Source: CAYMZZ01 sp046297935 (GTDB lineage Bacteria; Bacteroidota; Bacteroidia; Chitinophagales; Chitinophagaceae). From it: a stretch of 64,000 nt of DNA. Made by a program: the position numbers and the translations under genes. Below the pieces are notes generated by a model. That model was not told where the DNA came from. It worked only from the letters and a program-made list of their open reading frames with translations, and searched no databases. Shown piece after piece: positions 52,337 to 60,909 of the stretch; position 1 is the stretch's first letter; each line of letters starts with the position of its first letter. The stretch spans positions 1-64,000 of the forward strand of contig JBKBHA010000014.1 of assembly GCA_046297935.1 (NCBI GenBank), written 5' to 3'.

Positions 52337-53354
52337 CCCTGTATTCCATCCAAACCTCCGTGGCACCATAGCCATAGCGGGGGTCGTATTGGTTTACAAA
52401 TGATTTGACCTCTTTTTTGAGGCGGAGCAGAGCGTGCAATTCATCGCGGAGCTTTCCTTCGCCTACTCCATGAATAAATATGATCTGAGGAAGCCGGTGA
52501 GCAACGGCCAGATCGTAGAATTTTTCAAATGTCTGAAGCTGCAGGGTCAGCATGTCAAAGGCATCCATATTTTCCCAGTGGTTGGTCAACTTTTCAATGT
52601 GCAGATCAACGAGACTTCGGGCAGGCTCCAGATGCCGGCGCGCTTCGGCAGCATTGTATACTTTAAATCCTTTCCGGGCCAGTGGACCCAGCTCAATTAC
52701 ATCCTCCTCTATCTTATCAGGATAATCGGCCATCAACAGATAAGAAAAGGTGGCTTTATTTTCTTTTCTGATTTCTTCCAGCTTCGCGAAAAACTGTTTG
52801 GGCTTTATTCTAACTGACGCTTCAAAATGAGTTGCTTTCCTGCGATCGGGTTTCAACAGACTAAAATCAAAATGATAGGAAGGACTATCGTTTAGATCGG
52901 AAAAAGGTATATCGTGCAGGTAAAAATCCTGCCAGGGCTGAATAGTATTCTTCAGCTCAAAATCTTTTTCTCCAAAAAACTGTAGCTGATAACTGAACTC
53001 GTAAGCCTCCGGAGTTTGATTAATCAGGTGCAGCTTCAATAACTCCACCACTTCGTCGCCAAACTCATCGGTATCAAGCACGGGTAAAAAACTCAACAAT
53101 ACTCCTTCTTTCTTACGTTCAGTCTGGGTCGGCTTTTCGCGGCGAATGTCTTCAGCGTAGGTTTTTTGCTTCTTACTGACCTGTTTCTTCTGGCTGAATC
53201 GCCTGAAATAAGGAAAATCAATCTGATCCATATAGACCGGAAAACGCACGCCACGCACTTCCACCATCACCATCTTCTCGTTGATGATATCCACCACCTG
53301 CCCTTCTTCGTTCGACAGCAATATCAATACCGTATCGCCAATTTCATATTTCAT
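52332..53354 (-). CDS. DUF2027 and Smr domain protein
   Basis: A 340-residue protein. The N-terminal part is a KOW/SH3-like DUF2027 segment (IGDTVLILLSNEEGQVVDII, about 1-60), the middle is a beta-sandwich region, and the C-terminus is an Smr (small MutS-related) domain with VDLHIEKLTNHWENMD, IIFIHGVGEGKLRDELHALL and YDPRYGYGATEVWM. Smr domains are nicking nucleases or RNA-binding domains (family knowledge). The order is typical of a Bacteroidota-specific protein of unknown role. It begins with ATG at 53354, 79 bp downstream of the amino acid permease gene on the same strand. Confidence 0.88.
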   Translation of the reverse strand: MKYEIGDTVLILLSNEEGQVVDIINEKMVMVEVRGVRFPVYMDQIDFPYFRRFSQKKQVSKKQKTYAEDIRREKPTQTERKKEGVLLSFLPVLDTDEFGDEVVELLKLHLINQTPEAYEFSYQLQFFGEKDFELKNTIQPWQDFYLHDIPFSDLNDSPSYHFDFSLLKPDRRKATHFEASVRIKPKQFFAKLEEIRKENKATFSYLLMADYPDKIEEDVIELGPLARKGFKVYNAAEARRHLEPARSLVDLHIEKLTNHWENMDAFDMLTLQLQTFEKFYDLAVAHRLPQIIFIHGVGEGKLRDELHALLRLKKEVKSFVNQYDPRYGYGATEVWMEYRA

Positions 53355-53433
53355 AAACCTGCTCCTTTGCCGCCGCTATTCGCGGATACAATCTGCAAAT
53401 TTACGATTTCAGTGGTAAGAAACAGATGCCTTC

Positions 53434-55161
53434 CTATCCTTTGCCAGCAAGTTTTGAATTCCGTTGTCCATAGAAAAAGTAGATGATCAGACCAAGCAGC
53501 ATCCAGACAAAAAACCAGAGCCAGCTAATGGCTGGTATTTCCACCAACAGGTAAAGACAGGACAACACTCCCATAATAGGAATAAAGGAAAAACGCCGAA
53601 TGGCAGTCAGCACAGTCAGTATGCCCGCAATGATCACAAAAAAGAGGAACAATACTTCTTCAAAGCTAACCGCATCTATTTGGCCGAAGAGTTTGAGAAA
53701 ATTATAATATGCCTCTTCGATCCGCAGGCGGAAGGAATAGACAAAAGCGATATAGAAAACCGGAATAATCCAGCGGCCATCTATATAGGGCAATCTGAAT
53801 TTGCCGGGCTCCTTCGGTATTTTCGGCAACAGCAAAACACCGCCGGATACCAGTACAAAGGCAAAAAGGGTTCCGATGCTGGTAAGATCAGTCATTAAGC
53901 CCCCCTGTAAAAGAAGAGCGCCCAAGCCAACAATAAGGCCTGTTACCAGTGTGGCAAAAGAAGGCGTCTGATACCTGGGGTGAATCTTCTGGAATTTTTT
54001 CGGCAACAGCCCGTCGCGACTCATGCTCATCCAAATGCGAGGCTGACCCAACTGAAAAACCAGCATCACCGATGTAGTTGCTACTACCGCACTGATCGAA
54101 ACGATTCTTTCAATCCAGGGTGCACGGTTCTCAAATACGAAAGCAAGAGGATCCTGTACATCCTTGAACATCGAATAGTTTTCAATGCCTGTCAAGACCA
54201 ACGCAATCAGAATATAGAGCACCGTACAAATAAGCAGCGAATACAACATACCCCGCGGCATATCCCGCTGCGGATTCTTACATTCTTCCGCCGTAGTTGA
54301 AATGGCATCAAAGCCTATGTAAGCATAAAAAACGGCCGACACGCCCTTCAACACTCCTTCCATTCTGTTAGGCATGAAAGGGCTCCAGTTATTAGTGTCT
54401 ACATAAAACGCACCGGCGATAATTACAAAAATGATGACCAGCACTTTAAAGATCACCATGAAATTGGCCGATTGCTTGCTTTCTTTGATTCCGATATAGG
54501 CCAACCAGGTGATAAGGCAAACCACAATAAACGCCGGCAGATTGAAAAACACATGCATATTTCCAATCGTGGGTGCATTATTGTAGGCATCAATGGCAAA
54601 CTGGTAGGATTTGAGTTGTTCAGCTGTGATCGGTATTGTTGCACTGTTGGCAATGGCGTTGCTGGCTTCGTTAAATGCATTAGAAGCGGTTTGCGGATCC
54701 ACCAGCAGCCAGTCGGGCAAATGAATGCCAAATAAATTTACCAGAAGATTATTGAAATAACTGCTCCAGGAAATGGCAACCACAATATTACCAATCGCGT
54801 ATTCGAGAATAAGGGCCCAGCCTATGATCCATGCAATGAGTTCGCCGAAAGTAACGTATGAGTAGGTGTAGGCACTACCTGCTACCGGCACGCGGCTGGC
54901 AAATTCGGCATAACAAAGCGCTGAAAAACCGCAGGTAACTGCCGTAATAATGAATAGAACGGAAATTCCGGGACCGCCTTCGTAAGCAGCCCCACCAATG
55001 GTTGAAAAAATACCGGCTCCTATTACTGCCGCAATGCCCAGAAAGGTCAGGTCCCTTACGCCTAAAACCTTTTTCAATCCTCCGGAATGGTCGGCCTGTC
55101 CGGCTTCGTATTCTTTTTTGATCAGGTCAATTGACTTCCTACGAAAAAAAGGACTTGCCAT
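53434..55161 (-). CDS. Amino acid permease (APC superfamily)
   Basis: A 575-residue multipass transporter with about 12 helices. The N-terminal region has VLGVRDLTFLGIAAVIGAGIFSTIGGAAYEGGPG (helix 1 motif), GFSALCYAEFASRVPVAGSAYTYSY and FYAYIGFDAISTTAEECKNPQRDMP, all typical of the cationic amino acid transporter (CAT/YfnA-like) branch of APC. It imports amino acids across the inner membrane, with substrate specificity not deducible. An insertion of about 60 residues between helices 3 and 4 (DWLLVDPQTASNAFNEASNA...) is longer than in many relatives. The ATG at 55161 fits. It is preceded by the repeat-rich region 55162-55646. Confidence 0.93.
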   Translation of the reverse strand: MASPFFRRKSIDLIKKEYEAGQADHSGGLKKVLGVRDLTFLGIAAVIGAGIFSTIGGAAYEGGPGISVLFIITAVTCGFSALCYAEFASRVPVAGSAYTYSYVTFGELIAWIIGWALILEYAIGNIVVAISWSSYFNNLLVNLFGIHLPDWLLVDPQTASNAFNEASNAIANSATIPITAEQLKSYQFAIDAYNNAPTIGNMHVFFNLPAFIVVCLITWLAYIGIKESKQSANFMVIFKVLVIIFVIIAGAFYVDTNNWSPFMPNRMEGVLKGVSAVFYAYIGFDAISTTAEECKNPQRDMPRGMLYSLLICTVLYILIALVLTGIENYSMFKDVQDPLAFVFENRAPWIERIVSISAVVATTSVMLVFQLGQPRIWMSMSRDGLLPKKFQKIHPRYQTPSFATLVTGLIVGLGALLLQGGLMTDLTSIGTLFAFVLVSGGVLLLPKIPKEPGKFRLPYIDGRWIIPVFYIAFVYSFRLRIEEAYYNFLKLFGQIDAVSFEEVLFLFFVIIAGILTVLTAIRRFSFIPIMGVLSCLYLLVEIPAISWLWFFVWMLLGLIIYFFYGQRNSKLAGKG

Positions 55162-55646
55162 GCAGTTGGTTTTCCGCTCAAAATAACAAAAAGTAAAAAG
55201 TAAAAATTAAAAAGTAAGAATTTTAGCGGAAAAAAGGGGAAATACCTGCACAAACCGAAAGCAGCCGCTCTTACAGATTTGCACGACGGCTGCGAGGCCC
55301 GGCACCCGCTTAACCGCAAAGTTCGCTGAGGTTTTGCGCTGTGAAAGGGGAGGACTTTTTCCGTGCTCGAATCTGACATCACTCTCAATCGATCTCCGCG
55401 TTCTCTGAGAAAAAACTCAGTTCCCTCTGCGGTTAAAGAGGGTATCAGTGCTCAATGGTTCTGTCCAATCTTTAAAGAATTTAATTTCTGTTCCCGCAGA
55501 TCGCGCAGATTTTTACGCAGATAACACAGATTTGCACCCGAAAAGTGCAGAACAACTCAACAACCAAACAACTCGACCGCCCGGCAACTCAACAACCAAA
55601 CACCTCAACAACTCAACAATTCAACATTTCAACAATTCAACATCTC
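55162..55646. repeat. Repeat-rich intergenic region with inverted copy B of the dispersed element
   Basis: No gene was found in these 485 bases. From left to right: AAAAAGT-type A-rich repeats (about 55185-55220); a partial element TTAACCGCAAAGTTCGCTGA (55309-55328); then the reverse-complement copy of the element at 127-286, with GATCTCCGCG (55391), CCCTCTGCGGTTAAAGAGGG (55423-55442), CCAATCTTTAAAGAATTTAA (55465-55484) and TTCTGTTCCCGCAGA (55486-55500); and CAACTCAACAAC-type repeats up to about 55640. The block order is conserved, only inverted. It separates the permease gene from the polyprenyl synthase gene, both on the minus strand. Confidence 0.75.
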
Positions 55647-56612
55647 TCAACTTTCCCTGCTCACCAAAAAATCAGCAAGCTCTTTAAGTGCAGTTTTCCT
55701 GTCACTCAACACCGCTATATCATCCAGATGATTGAAGGCTTCTTCACGATATTGATTCTTGAGTTGCCGAGCCCATTGATCAACTCCGCAATCCTGGAAT
55801 AGCTGAAGTACCTTTTCTACTTTGTCGGGCGGATTTGATGAAAGTAGCGACAGAAGTTCGCTCTTTTGCCCGGCATTTGCGGTTTCGAGGGCATGAATTA
55901 ACAGAAAGGTCTTTTTGTTGGCTAAAATATCGCCACCCACCTGCTTTCCAAATTTTGCCGGATCTCCAAATGCGTCGAGGTAATCGTCCTGCACCTGAAA
56001 CGCCAAACCCAGTTTACGACCGAATTCATACAGCAGGTTTTGATTGCGCTGACCTGCCCCCCCTAATATTGCGCCCATCTTCAAGCTCGCAGCCAATAAC
56101 ACGGAGGTTTTCAGTTCAATCATTTTCAGGTATTCGTCCAGCGTTACATCCTGTCTCTTCTCAAAATCCATATCCATCTGCTGGCCCTCGCACACCTCCC
56201 GTGCTGTTTGATTGAATAGCTGTTGAATAGGATGAATTACATCGCGATGCAAGCCCGCCAGCAACTCATAAGCTGCAATCAGCATAACATCGCCAGCCAG
56301 TATGGCGGTATTGTCGCCGTATTTGAAAGGAATGGTTTCCATACCCCGACGCAAAGGAGCCTTATCCATGATGTCGTCATGGATAAGCGTGAAATTGTGA
56401 AACAACTCGATTGAGGTGGCGAGCTTCCAGGCATCGGCATGAATTTCTTCAAACAAATCATTCCCCATCAGGCACAATACCGGCCTCACTCTTTTTCCGC
56501 CGAGTAAGAGAAAATAATTGTTAGGCTCATATAAAGTAGCAGGATGTTCGGGAAACCGGTAAGTAGCAAAATGCGCCGCAAATTTCTCCGACAACTGACT
56601 GTACGATTGCAT
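55647..56612 (-). CDS. Polyprenyl diphosphate synthase
   Basis: Builds prenyl diphosphates from allylic substrates and isopentenyl diphosphate. The 321-residue protein has the first Asp-rich motif DDIMDKAPLRRG (about residues 80-92), GKRVRP (about 39), the KTSVLL segment and the second Asp-rich motif DDYLDAFGD (about 210). It is a trans-isoprenyl diphosphate synthase; chain length (farnesyl, geranylgeranyl or longer) cannot be decided from sequence alone. It lies 87 bp downstream of rnr on the same strand, with a CT-rich repeat in the gap. Confidence 0.93.
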   Translation of the reverse strand: MQSYSQLSEKFAAHFATYRFPEHPATLYEPNNYFLLLGGKRVRPVLCLMGNDLFEEIHADAWKLATSIELFHNFTLIHDDIMDKAPLRRGMETIPFKYGDNTAILAGDVMLIAAYELLAGLHRDVIHPIQQLFNQTAREVCEGQQMDMDFEKRQDVTLDEYLKMIELKTSVLLAASLKMGAILGGAGQRNQNLLYEFGRKLGLAFQVQDDYLDAFGDPAKFGKQVGGDILANKKTFLLIHALETANAGQKSELLSLLSSNPPDKVEKVLQLFQDCGVDQWARQLKNQYREEAFNHLDDIAVLSDRKTALKELADFLVSRES

Positions 56613-56639
56613 ATTTCAACAATTAGTTCAATTTAATTA

Positions 56640-56698
56640 CATCCCCACTCTCCACTCCCCTCTCACCTCTCACCTCTCCCCACTCTCCACTCCCCATA
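56640..56698. repeat. Short CT-rich repeat
   Basis: About 59 bases of CTCTCACC, CTCCACTCCCC and CCCACTCTCC words, similar to the tract at 308-420. It lies between rnr (minus, ending at 56700) and the start of the polyprenyl synthase gene and would be read as a purine-rich RNA. Confidence 0.6.
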
Positions 56699-56699
56699 T

Positions 56700-58697
56700 T
56701 CACTTTTTACCCTTTTTCTTCTTTCCTCTGGTCGCTCCCTCATCCTCCCCCACAACCCACACATAATCGAGCTGCCGTTTAGCCAGGTTAGCCGCAGCCA
56801 CCTGTATCTTCACTTTATCGCCCATTCGAAACTTGAGTCCGCTACGCATACCTACCAGGCAATATTCTGATTCCACGTGCCGGAATTCGTCGTACTCCAT
56901 CAGGCTGGCTACGCTCACCAACCCTTCACATTTGTGATCAACCGTCTCTACCCAAAAGCCAAATGCAGCTACACCGCTAATCACCCCGTCAAATTCTTCA
57001 CCCAGATGCTTTTGCATAAACTGCACTTGTTTGTATTTGTTCGCGGCACGTTCCGCCTCCATTGCGGCACGTTCGCGATCGCTGCAATGTTTACAACGGT
57101 CTTCGAGCTTTTTGTCAATTGATGCCCTGTTATCGAGCACTTCCTGCAAAATTCGGTGGACCATTATATCGGGATAACGGCGAATGGGTGAGGTAAAATG
57201 GCAATAATGTTCGAAACCCAACCCGTAATGGCCGATATTGCTGGTGGTATATTTAGCCTTCGCCATGGTACGGATGCCCAGTTGCTCCAGCACATGCTGT
57301 TCAGGCTTTCCTTTTGCATCTTTCAAAAGCTGATTGAAGGATGTGGCAATCTTCTCGGGCGTCGACATATCGAACCGGTGCCCGAACTTGTTGGCAAAAG
57401 CGATAAAGGGTAATAATTTCTCCTGATCGGGGGTATCGTGAATGCGATAAGGAAAAGGCAGTTCACGGTTGTTTACTTTCACTTTCGACACGTTTTCGGC
57501 TACGTAACGGTTAGCCAGCAACATGAATTCTTCGATCAGCTGATGGGCCTCCTTGCTTTCCTTGATCATAATGCCTATGGGATCCCCGTTTTCGTCGAGC
57601 TTAAAGCGTACTTCCTGTGAACTGAAATTGATGGCGCCTTTCGCAAACCGCTTTTTGCGAAGTTTCTGTGCCAACCCGTTTAATTGCAGAATAATATCGG
57701 CATGATCTCCTTCACCGGATTCTATAATTTCCTGAGCTTCCTCATATGTGTACCGTCGGTCGCTATGTATCACGGTTCTACCCAGCCAGTATTGCTTCAC
57801 TTCTGCTTTGGCATTGACCTGAAAGATCGCTGAAAAACAAAGTTTGTCTTCATTGGGTCGAAGCGAACACAAAACGTTTGAAATATGCTCTGGCAGCATC
57901 GGATTCACCCGGTCTGGCAGATAAACAGAAGTGGCTTTCTGGTATGCCGCTTTATCGAGTGCCGTGTCGGGTTCTACATAATGACTGACATCGGCAATAT
58001 GAATACCGATTTCAAAAAGGCCATTTTTCAGCACCCGAAAAGAAAGGGCATCATCAAAATCTTTTGCATCTACCGGATCAATAGTGAAGGTTAAGATAGA
58101 ACGAATATCCCTTCGGCGACTGATCTCCGTTTCGGTAATCCGATCGGGGATGCGCGCGGCAACTTCAAGCGCGTCGTCGGGAAATTCAAGGGGAAATCCG
58201 TTTTCGAGCATAATCTCCTTCATGGCGGCATCGTTGCTGTTTTCAGCATCAAGCACTTCTACCACTTCTCCTACAGGGCGTTTATCGCCTTTTTCCCATT
58301 TCACCAGCCTGGCCACTACCCGATCGCCGGTTTTGGCGCCGCGGGTTTGCGATAGCGGGATATACAAATCCGGCATCGGCTTGTCGGTTTCGGCAATGAA
58401 AAACGCAAAATTTTCATTCAACTGAATCTGGCCAATGAATTCAGTTCTTTTGCGCTCAACCACCTCCGTTACTTCACCCTGCAAGCGGCGACCGCCTCCT
58501 GCTTTTGCACGTACACGCACGGTATCGCCATGCATGGCTGTCTGAAAATCGTTGGGTCTGATAAGTATATCAGTTTCCATTTCCGGCACAATCACGAAAC
58601 CCATTCCGGACCGTGTTATGTCGAGCACACCTTTGAAGGTTTTACCTTCGGCTGTGCTATGCCTGACCTTTTTTCGGCCACTATTTTTCTTACCCAT
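56700..58697 (-). CDS. rnr: Ribonuclease R
   Basis: A 3'-5' exoribonuclease that degrades structured RNA. The 665-residue protein has cold-shock-type domains at the N-terminus (GVLDITRSGMGFVIVPEMETDILI, TVRVRAKAGGGRRLQGEV), the RNB catalytic domain with FTIDPVDAKDFDDALSF, IGIHIADVSHYVEPDT and LPDRVNPMLPEHISNVLCSLRP, and a C-terminal S1 domain (EEFDGVISGVAAFGFWVE). A basic tail (RGKKKKGKK) ends the protein. It is the last gene of a tight run on the minus strand, 3 bp after lpxK. Confidence 0.95.
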   Translation of the reverse strand: MGKKNSGRKKVRHSTAEGKTFKGVLDITRSGMGFVIVPEMETDILIRPNDFQTAMHGDTVRVRAKAGGGRRLQGEVTEVVERKRTEFIGQIQLNENFAFFIAETDKPMPDLYIPLSQTRGAKTGDRVVARLVKWEKGDKRPVGEVVEVLDAENSNDAAMKEIMLENGFPLEFPDDALEVAARIPDRITETEISRRRDIRSILTFTIDPVDAKDFDDALSFRVLKNGLFEIGIHIADVSHYVEPDTALDKAAYQKATSVYLPDRVNPMLPEHISNVLCSLRPNEDKLCFSAIFQVNAKAEVKQYWLGRTVIHSDRRYTYEEAQEIIESGEGDHADIILQLNGLAQKLRKKRFAKGAINFSSQEVRFKLDENGDPIGIMIKESKEAHQLIEEFMLLANRYVAENVSKVKVNNRELPFPYRIHDTPDQEKLLPFIAFANKFGHRFDMSTPEKIATSFNQLLKDAKGKPEQHVLEQLGIRTMAKAKYTTSNIGHYGLGFEHYCHFTSPIRRYPDIMVHRILQEVLDNRASIDKKLEDRCKHCSDRERAAMEAERAANKYKQVQFMQKHLGEEFDGVISGVAAFGFWVETVDHKCEGLVSVASLMEYDEFRHVESEYCLVGMRSGLKFRMGDKVKIQVAAANLAKRQLDYVWVVGEDEGATRGKKKKGKK

Positions 58698-58700
58698 AAT

Positions 58701-59780
58701 CTAATTTTTTTCTGTTGCCGGAAAATTTCTGACAAACATTTTTAATAACTCATTTAACTGCTCTTCTTCTCCAAACAAAAAACGATGTCTTACGGGAAGC
58801 ACATAAATCGGCATCTCACTAAGCTCGTCCTTAAATTTCAACAAACGAACCGCATCTTTTTCTGTTGTCAGCAGCATTTTTTTTTCGGCTGAAAGGGCGT
58901 GGTACCGCTTTCTTATTTCCCTCAAATCATCTATCGTAAAAATATGGTGGTCCGAAAATGCCTGCAGCTGATAACTCTTGCAAACACCCTCCAGATACTG
59001 CTGCAAAGGCTTGGGATTGGCAATACCGGTCACCAGCAATACTTCGTCGTTTGCATCAATAGCGCGTGTTTTCTGGCTGCCGATCAGGTAGGGATCGCTA
59101 TAGTCCATGCAGGCGAAAAACAATAGCTGGCTCTCCATCAGTCGCAATTCTTTTCTTATTCGGTTACGCTCCGCATCGTTCAGGTCGGGCGGACATTTGG
59201 TCACTACCACCCAATGTGCGCGTCGTGCCGATGATTTCAGATCGCGCAGGTCTCCGGCAGGCAGATAAAAATCGCGTGTGTACAGGTTTGCATATTCTGT
59301 CAACAGGATGTTTAAACCTGCCTGAATGGCCCGATGTTGCAAGGCATCGTCCAGGATGATCAGCTCTGTTTCAGGATGATCATGCAATAATTGTGCAACA
59401 GCTTCAATCCGATCTTCGCCAACGGCAACAGGTATTTCAGGAAATTTCAGATGAAACTGCATGGGCTCATCCCCAATTTCGAGTGCGGTCGTTTGCTCAT
59501 TGGCCAGCGCATAGCCCCGCGTTTTACGTTTGTATCCCCTGCTGAGGGTGGCTACGCGAAAATGCGCACGTAAACTGCGAACTAAAAATTCTACCATCGG
59601 TGATTTACCTGTGCCGCCTACTGACAAGTTGCCCACGCAAATCATAGGAAGGCCGAATGAAGTGGATTTAAGGATGCCCCGGTCATACATCCAGTTTCGG
59701 ATGCCTATTACCAGCCAGTAGACCAGGGAAAAAGGCAACAAAAGCAAACGGAAGGACTGTAAGAACCAATTAAAAAACAT
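58701..59780 (-). CDS. lpxK: Tetraacyldisaccharide 4'-kinase
   Basis: Phosphorylates the lipid A disaccharide at the inner membrane. The 359-residue protein has an N-terminal hydrophobic anchor (about 5-27, LQSFRLLLLPFSLVYWLVIG), then the Walker A loop VGNLSVGGTGKSPMVEFLV, the LSRGYKRKTRGY motif and LIILDDALQHRAIQ (family signature DDGFQH, here DDALQH, a small deviation). Length fits LpxK. It overlaps the 5-formyltetrahydrofolate cyclo-ligase gene by 11 bp and precedes rnr by 3 bp, so these three genes are clearly cotranscribed. Confidence 0.93.
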   Translation of the reverse strand: MFFNWFLQSFRLLLLPFSLVYWLVIGIRNWMYDRGILKSTSFGLPMICVGNLSVGGTGKSPMVEFLVRSLRAHFRVATLSRGYKRKTRGYALANEQTTALEIGDEPMQFHLKFPEIPVAVGEDRIEAVAQLLHDHPETELIILDDALQHRAIQAGLNILLTEYANLYTRDFYLPAGDLRDLKSSARRAHWVVVTKCPPDLNDAERNRIRKELRLMESQLLFFACMDYSDPYLIGSQKTRAIDANDEVLLVTGIANPKPLQQYLEGVCKSYQLQAFSDHHIFTIDDLREIRKRYHALSAEKKMLLTTEKDAVRLLKFKDELSEMPIYVLPVRHRFLFGEEEQLNELLKMFVRNFPATEKN

Positions 59781-60339
59781 AGATAGTGCCGGGCGTAACG
59801 CTAAAGTTTAAAGGTACGTCAAATTCATCCCGGTCTTCGATTTTTTCAATGGGCTCAAAATAACTGAGACCTACCTTAATGCAATCAGGCCGACAACGAG
59901 CGAGGAAGCGATCGTACACGCCCTTTCCAAATCCGGCGCGATACCCCTCCCGGTCGCATGCCAGCATCGGGACTAACACCAGGTCGATGTTCTCGGGATT
60001 CACTATTTCCCCGCCAACTGGTTCCGGCAGATTGAAGCTGGCCAGCTCAAACTCGGTGTCGGGCCCAGTCAAAATGGCTTCCATGGTCCATGACGTAGTA
60101 TTGGTTCGGGGATAGGCAATCTGAAGCCCGGGATGGCGAAACTCCAGAAAACGAACACAAAACGCGGTTTCCGGTTCGTGATGCAGTTCCAGGGGATGAT
60201 AGCTAAATATCGTTTGCAGTGGCGGCAATACCAATTGCTGAAACTGGATCAGGATGAGATCATCCAATTTCAACCGCTCCGCCTTACTCAGCGATTTTCG
60301 TTTTTCGCGAAAATATTGCCGAACAGTTTTTTTGTCCAT
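59770..60339 (-). CDS. ygfA: 5-formyltetrahydrofolate cyclo-ligase
   Basis: Converts 5-formyl-THF to 5,10-methenyl-THF with ATP. From the ATG at 60339 the protein is 189 residues (a TTG three codons upstream is less likely). The N-terminus KKTVRQYFREKRKSLS, then FSYHPLELHHEPET, and the C-terminal signature DLVLVPMLACDREGYRAGFGKGVYDRFL are typical of the family. It overlaps lpxK by 11 bp and starts 9 bp after the rsmD stop codon, so it is in the middle of the operon. Confidence 0.93.
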   Translation of the reverse strand: MDKKTVRQYFREKRKSLSKAERLKLDDLILIQFQQLVLPPLQTIFSYHPLELHHEPETAFCVRFLEFRHPGLQIAYPRTNTTSWTMEAILTGPDTEFELASFNLPEPVGGEIVNPENIDLVLVPMLACDREGYRAGFGKGVYDRFLARCRPDCIKVGLSYFEPIEKIEDRDEFDVPLNFSVTPGTIYVF

Positions 60340-60348
60340 GATCGCCAA

Positions 60349-60909
60349 TTATGGTTCGGGTTGATCAGCTACGGGCTGTTGAAAAAGACTGAAGATGGTT
60401 GTGCCGTAATTCTTTTCCTGTTTGTAATTCAGAAACTGTTTGTAATCGTTCCGGGGGGTATGTTCCAGTACGAACCATCCTCCAGGATTAAGCAGGTCTT
60501 TTTCAAACACGAGCCGCGGCAAATCGTCGATATGGGTGAGCGCATACGGAGGACCTGCAAAAATGAAATCAAACTTTTCTGTACACTGCTCCAGGAAACG
60601 AAAGACGTCCATTTTAACGGGCTTTAGCCCTGTTATTCGAAGTTCTTCCGCCGTTTTTTTTATAAACGTAAACATGGCATTGTCTTTCTCGACAATGGTC
60701 AGATCCTCTGCTCCGCGTGATGCAAGTTCGTAGCTAATGCTTCCTGTTCCCCCAAATAGATCAAGCGTTCGCAGTGTGGGTATATCGAGTTTATGCTGAA
60801 GCACATTGAAAAGCCCCTCCTTGGCAATGTCGGTGGTAGGACGGGTATAAGGCATTTTAGAAGGCGGATTGAATTTCCTGCCGCCATGTTCTCCTCCAAT
60901 TATCCGCAT
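60349..60909 (-). CDS. rsmD: 16S rRNA (guanine(966)-N2)-methyltransferase, RsmD-like, with altered active-site motif
   Basis: The 186-residue protein starts RIIGGEHGGRKFNPPS, a hallmark of RsmD, with TRPTTDIAKEGLFNVL, the SAM-binding motif LDLFGGTGSISYELASRGA (about 49-67) and VEKDNAMFTFIKK. The catalytic motif, normally [DN]PPY, reads AGPPY with Gly119 in the first position; the DNA GCAGGTCCTCCGTAT shows this is not a misread frame. Either the clade tolerates Gly here or activity is changed. It overlaps the DUF3822 gene upstream by 10 bp, suggesting a functional link between the two. Confidence 0.9.
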   Translation of the reverse strand: MRIIGGEHGGRKFNPPSKMPYTRPTTDIAKEGLFNVLQHKLDIPTLRTLDLFGGTGSISYELASRGAEDLTIVEKDNAMFTFIKKTAEELRITGLKPVKMDVFRFLEQCTEKFDFIFAGPPYALTHIDDLPRLVFEKDLLNPGGWFVLEHTPRNDYKQFLNYKQEKNYGTTIFSLFQQPVADQPEP

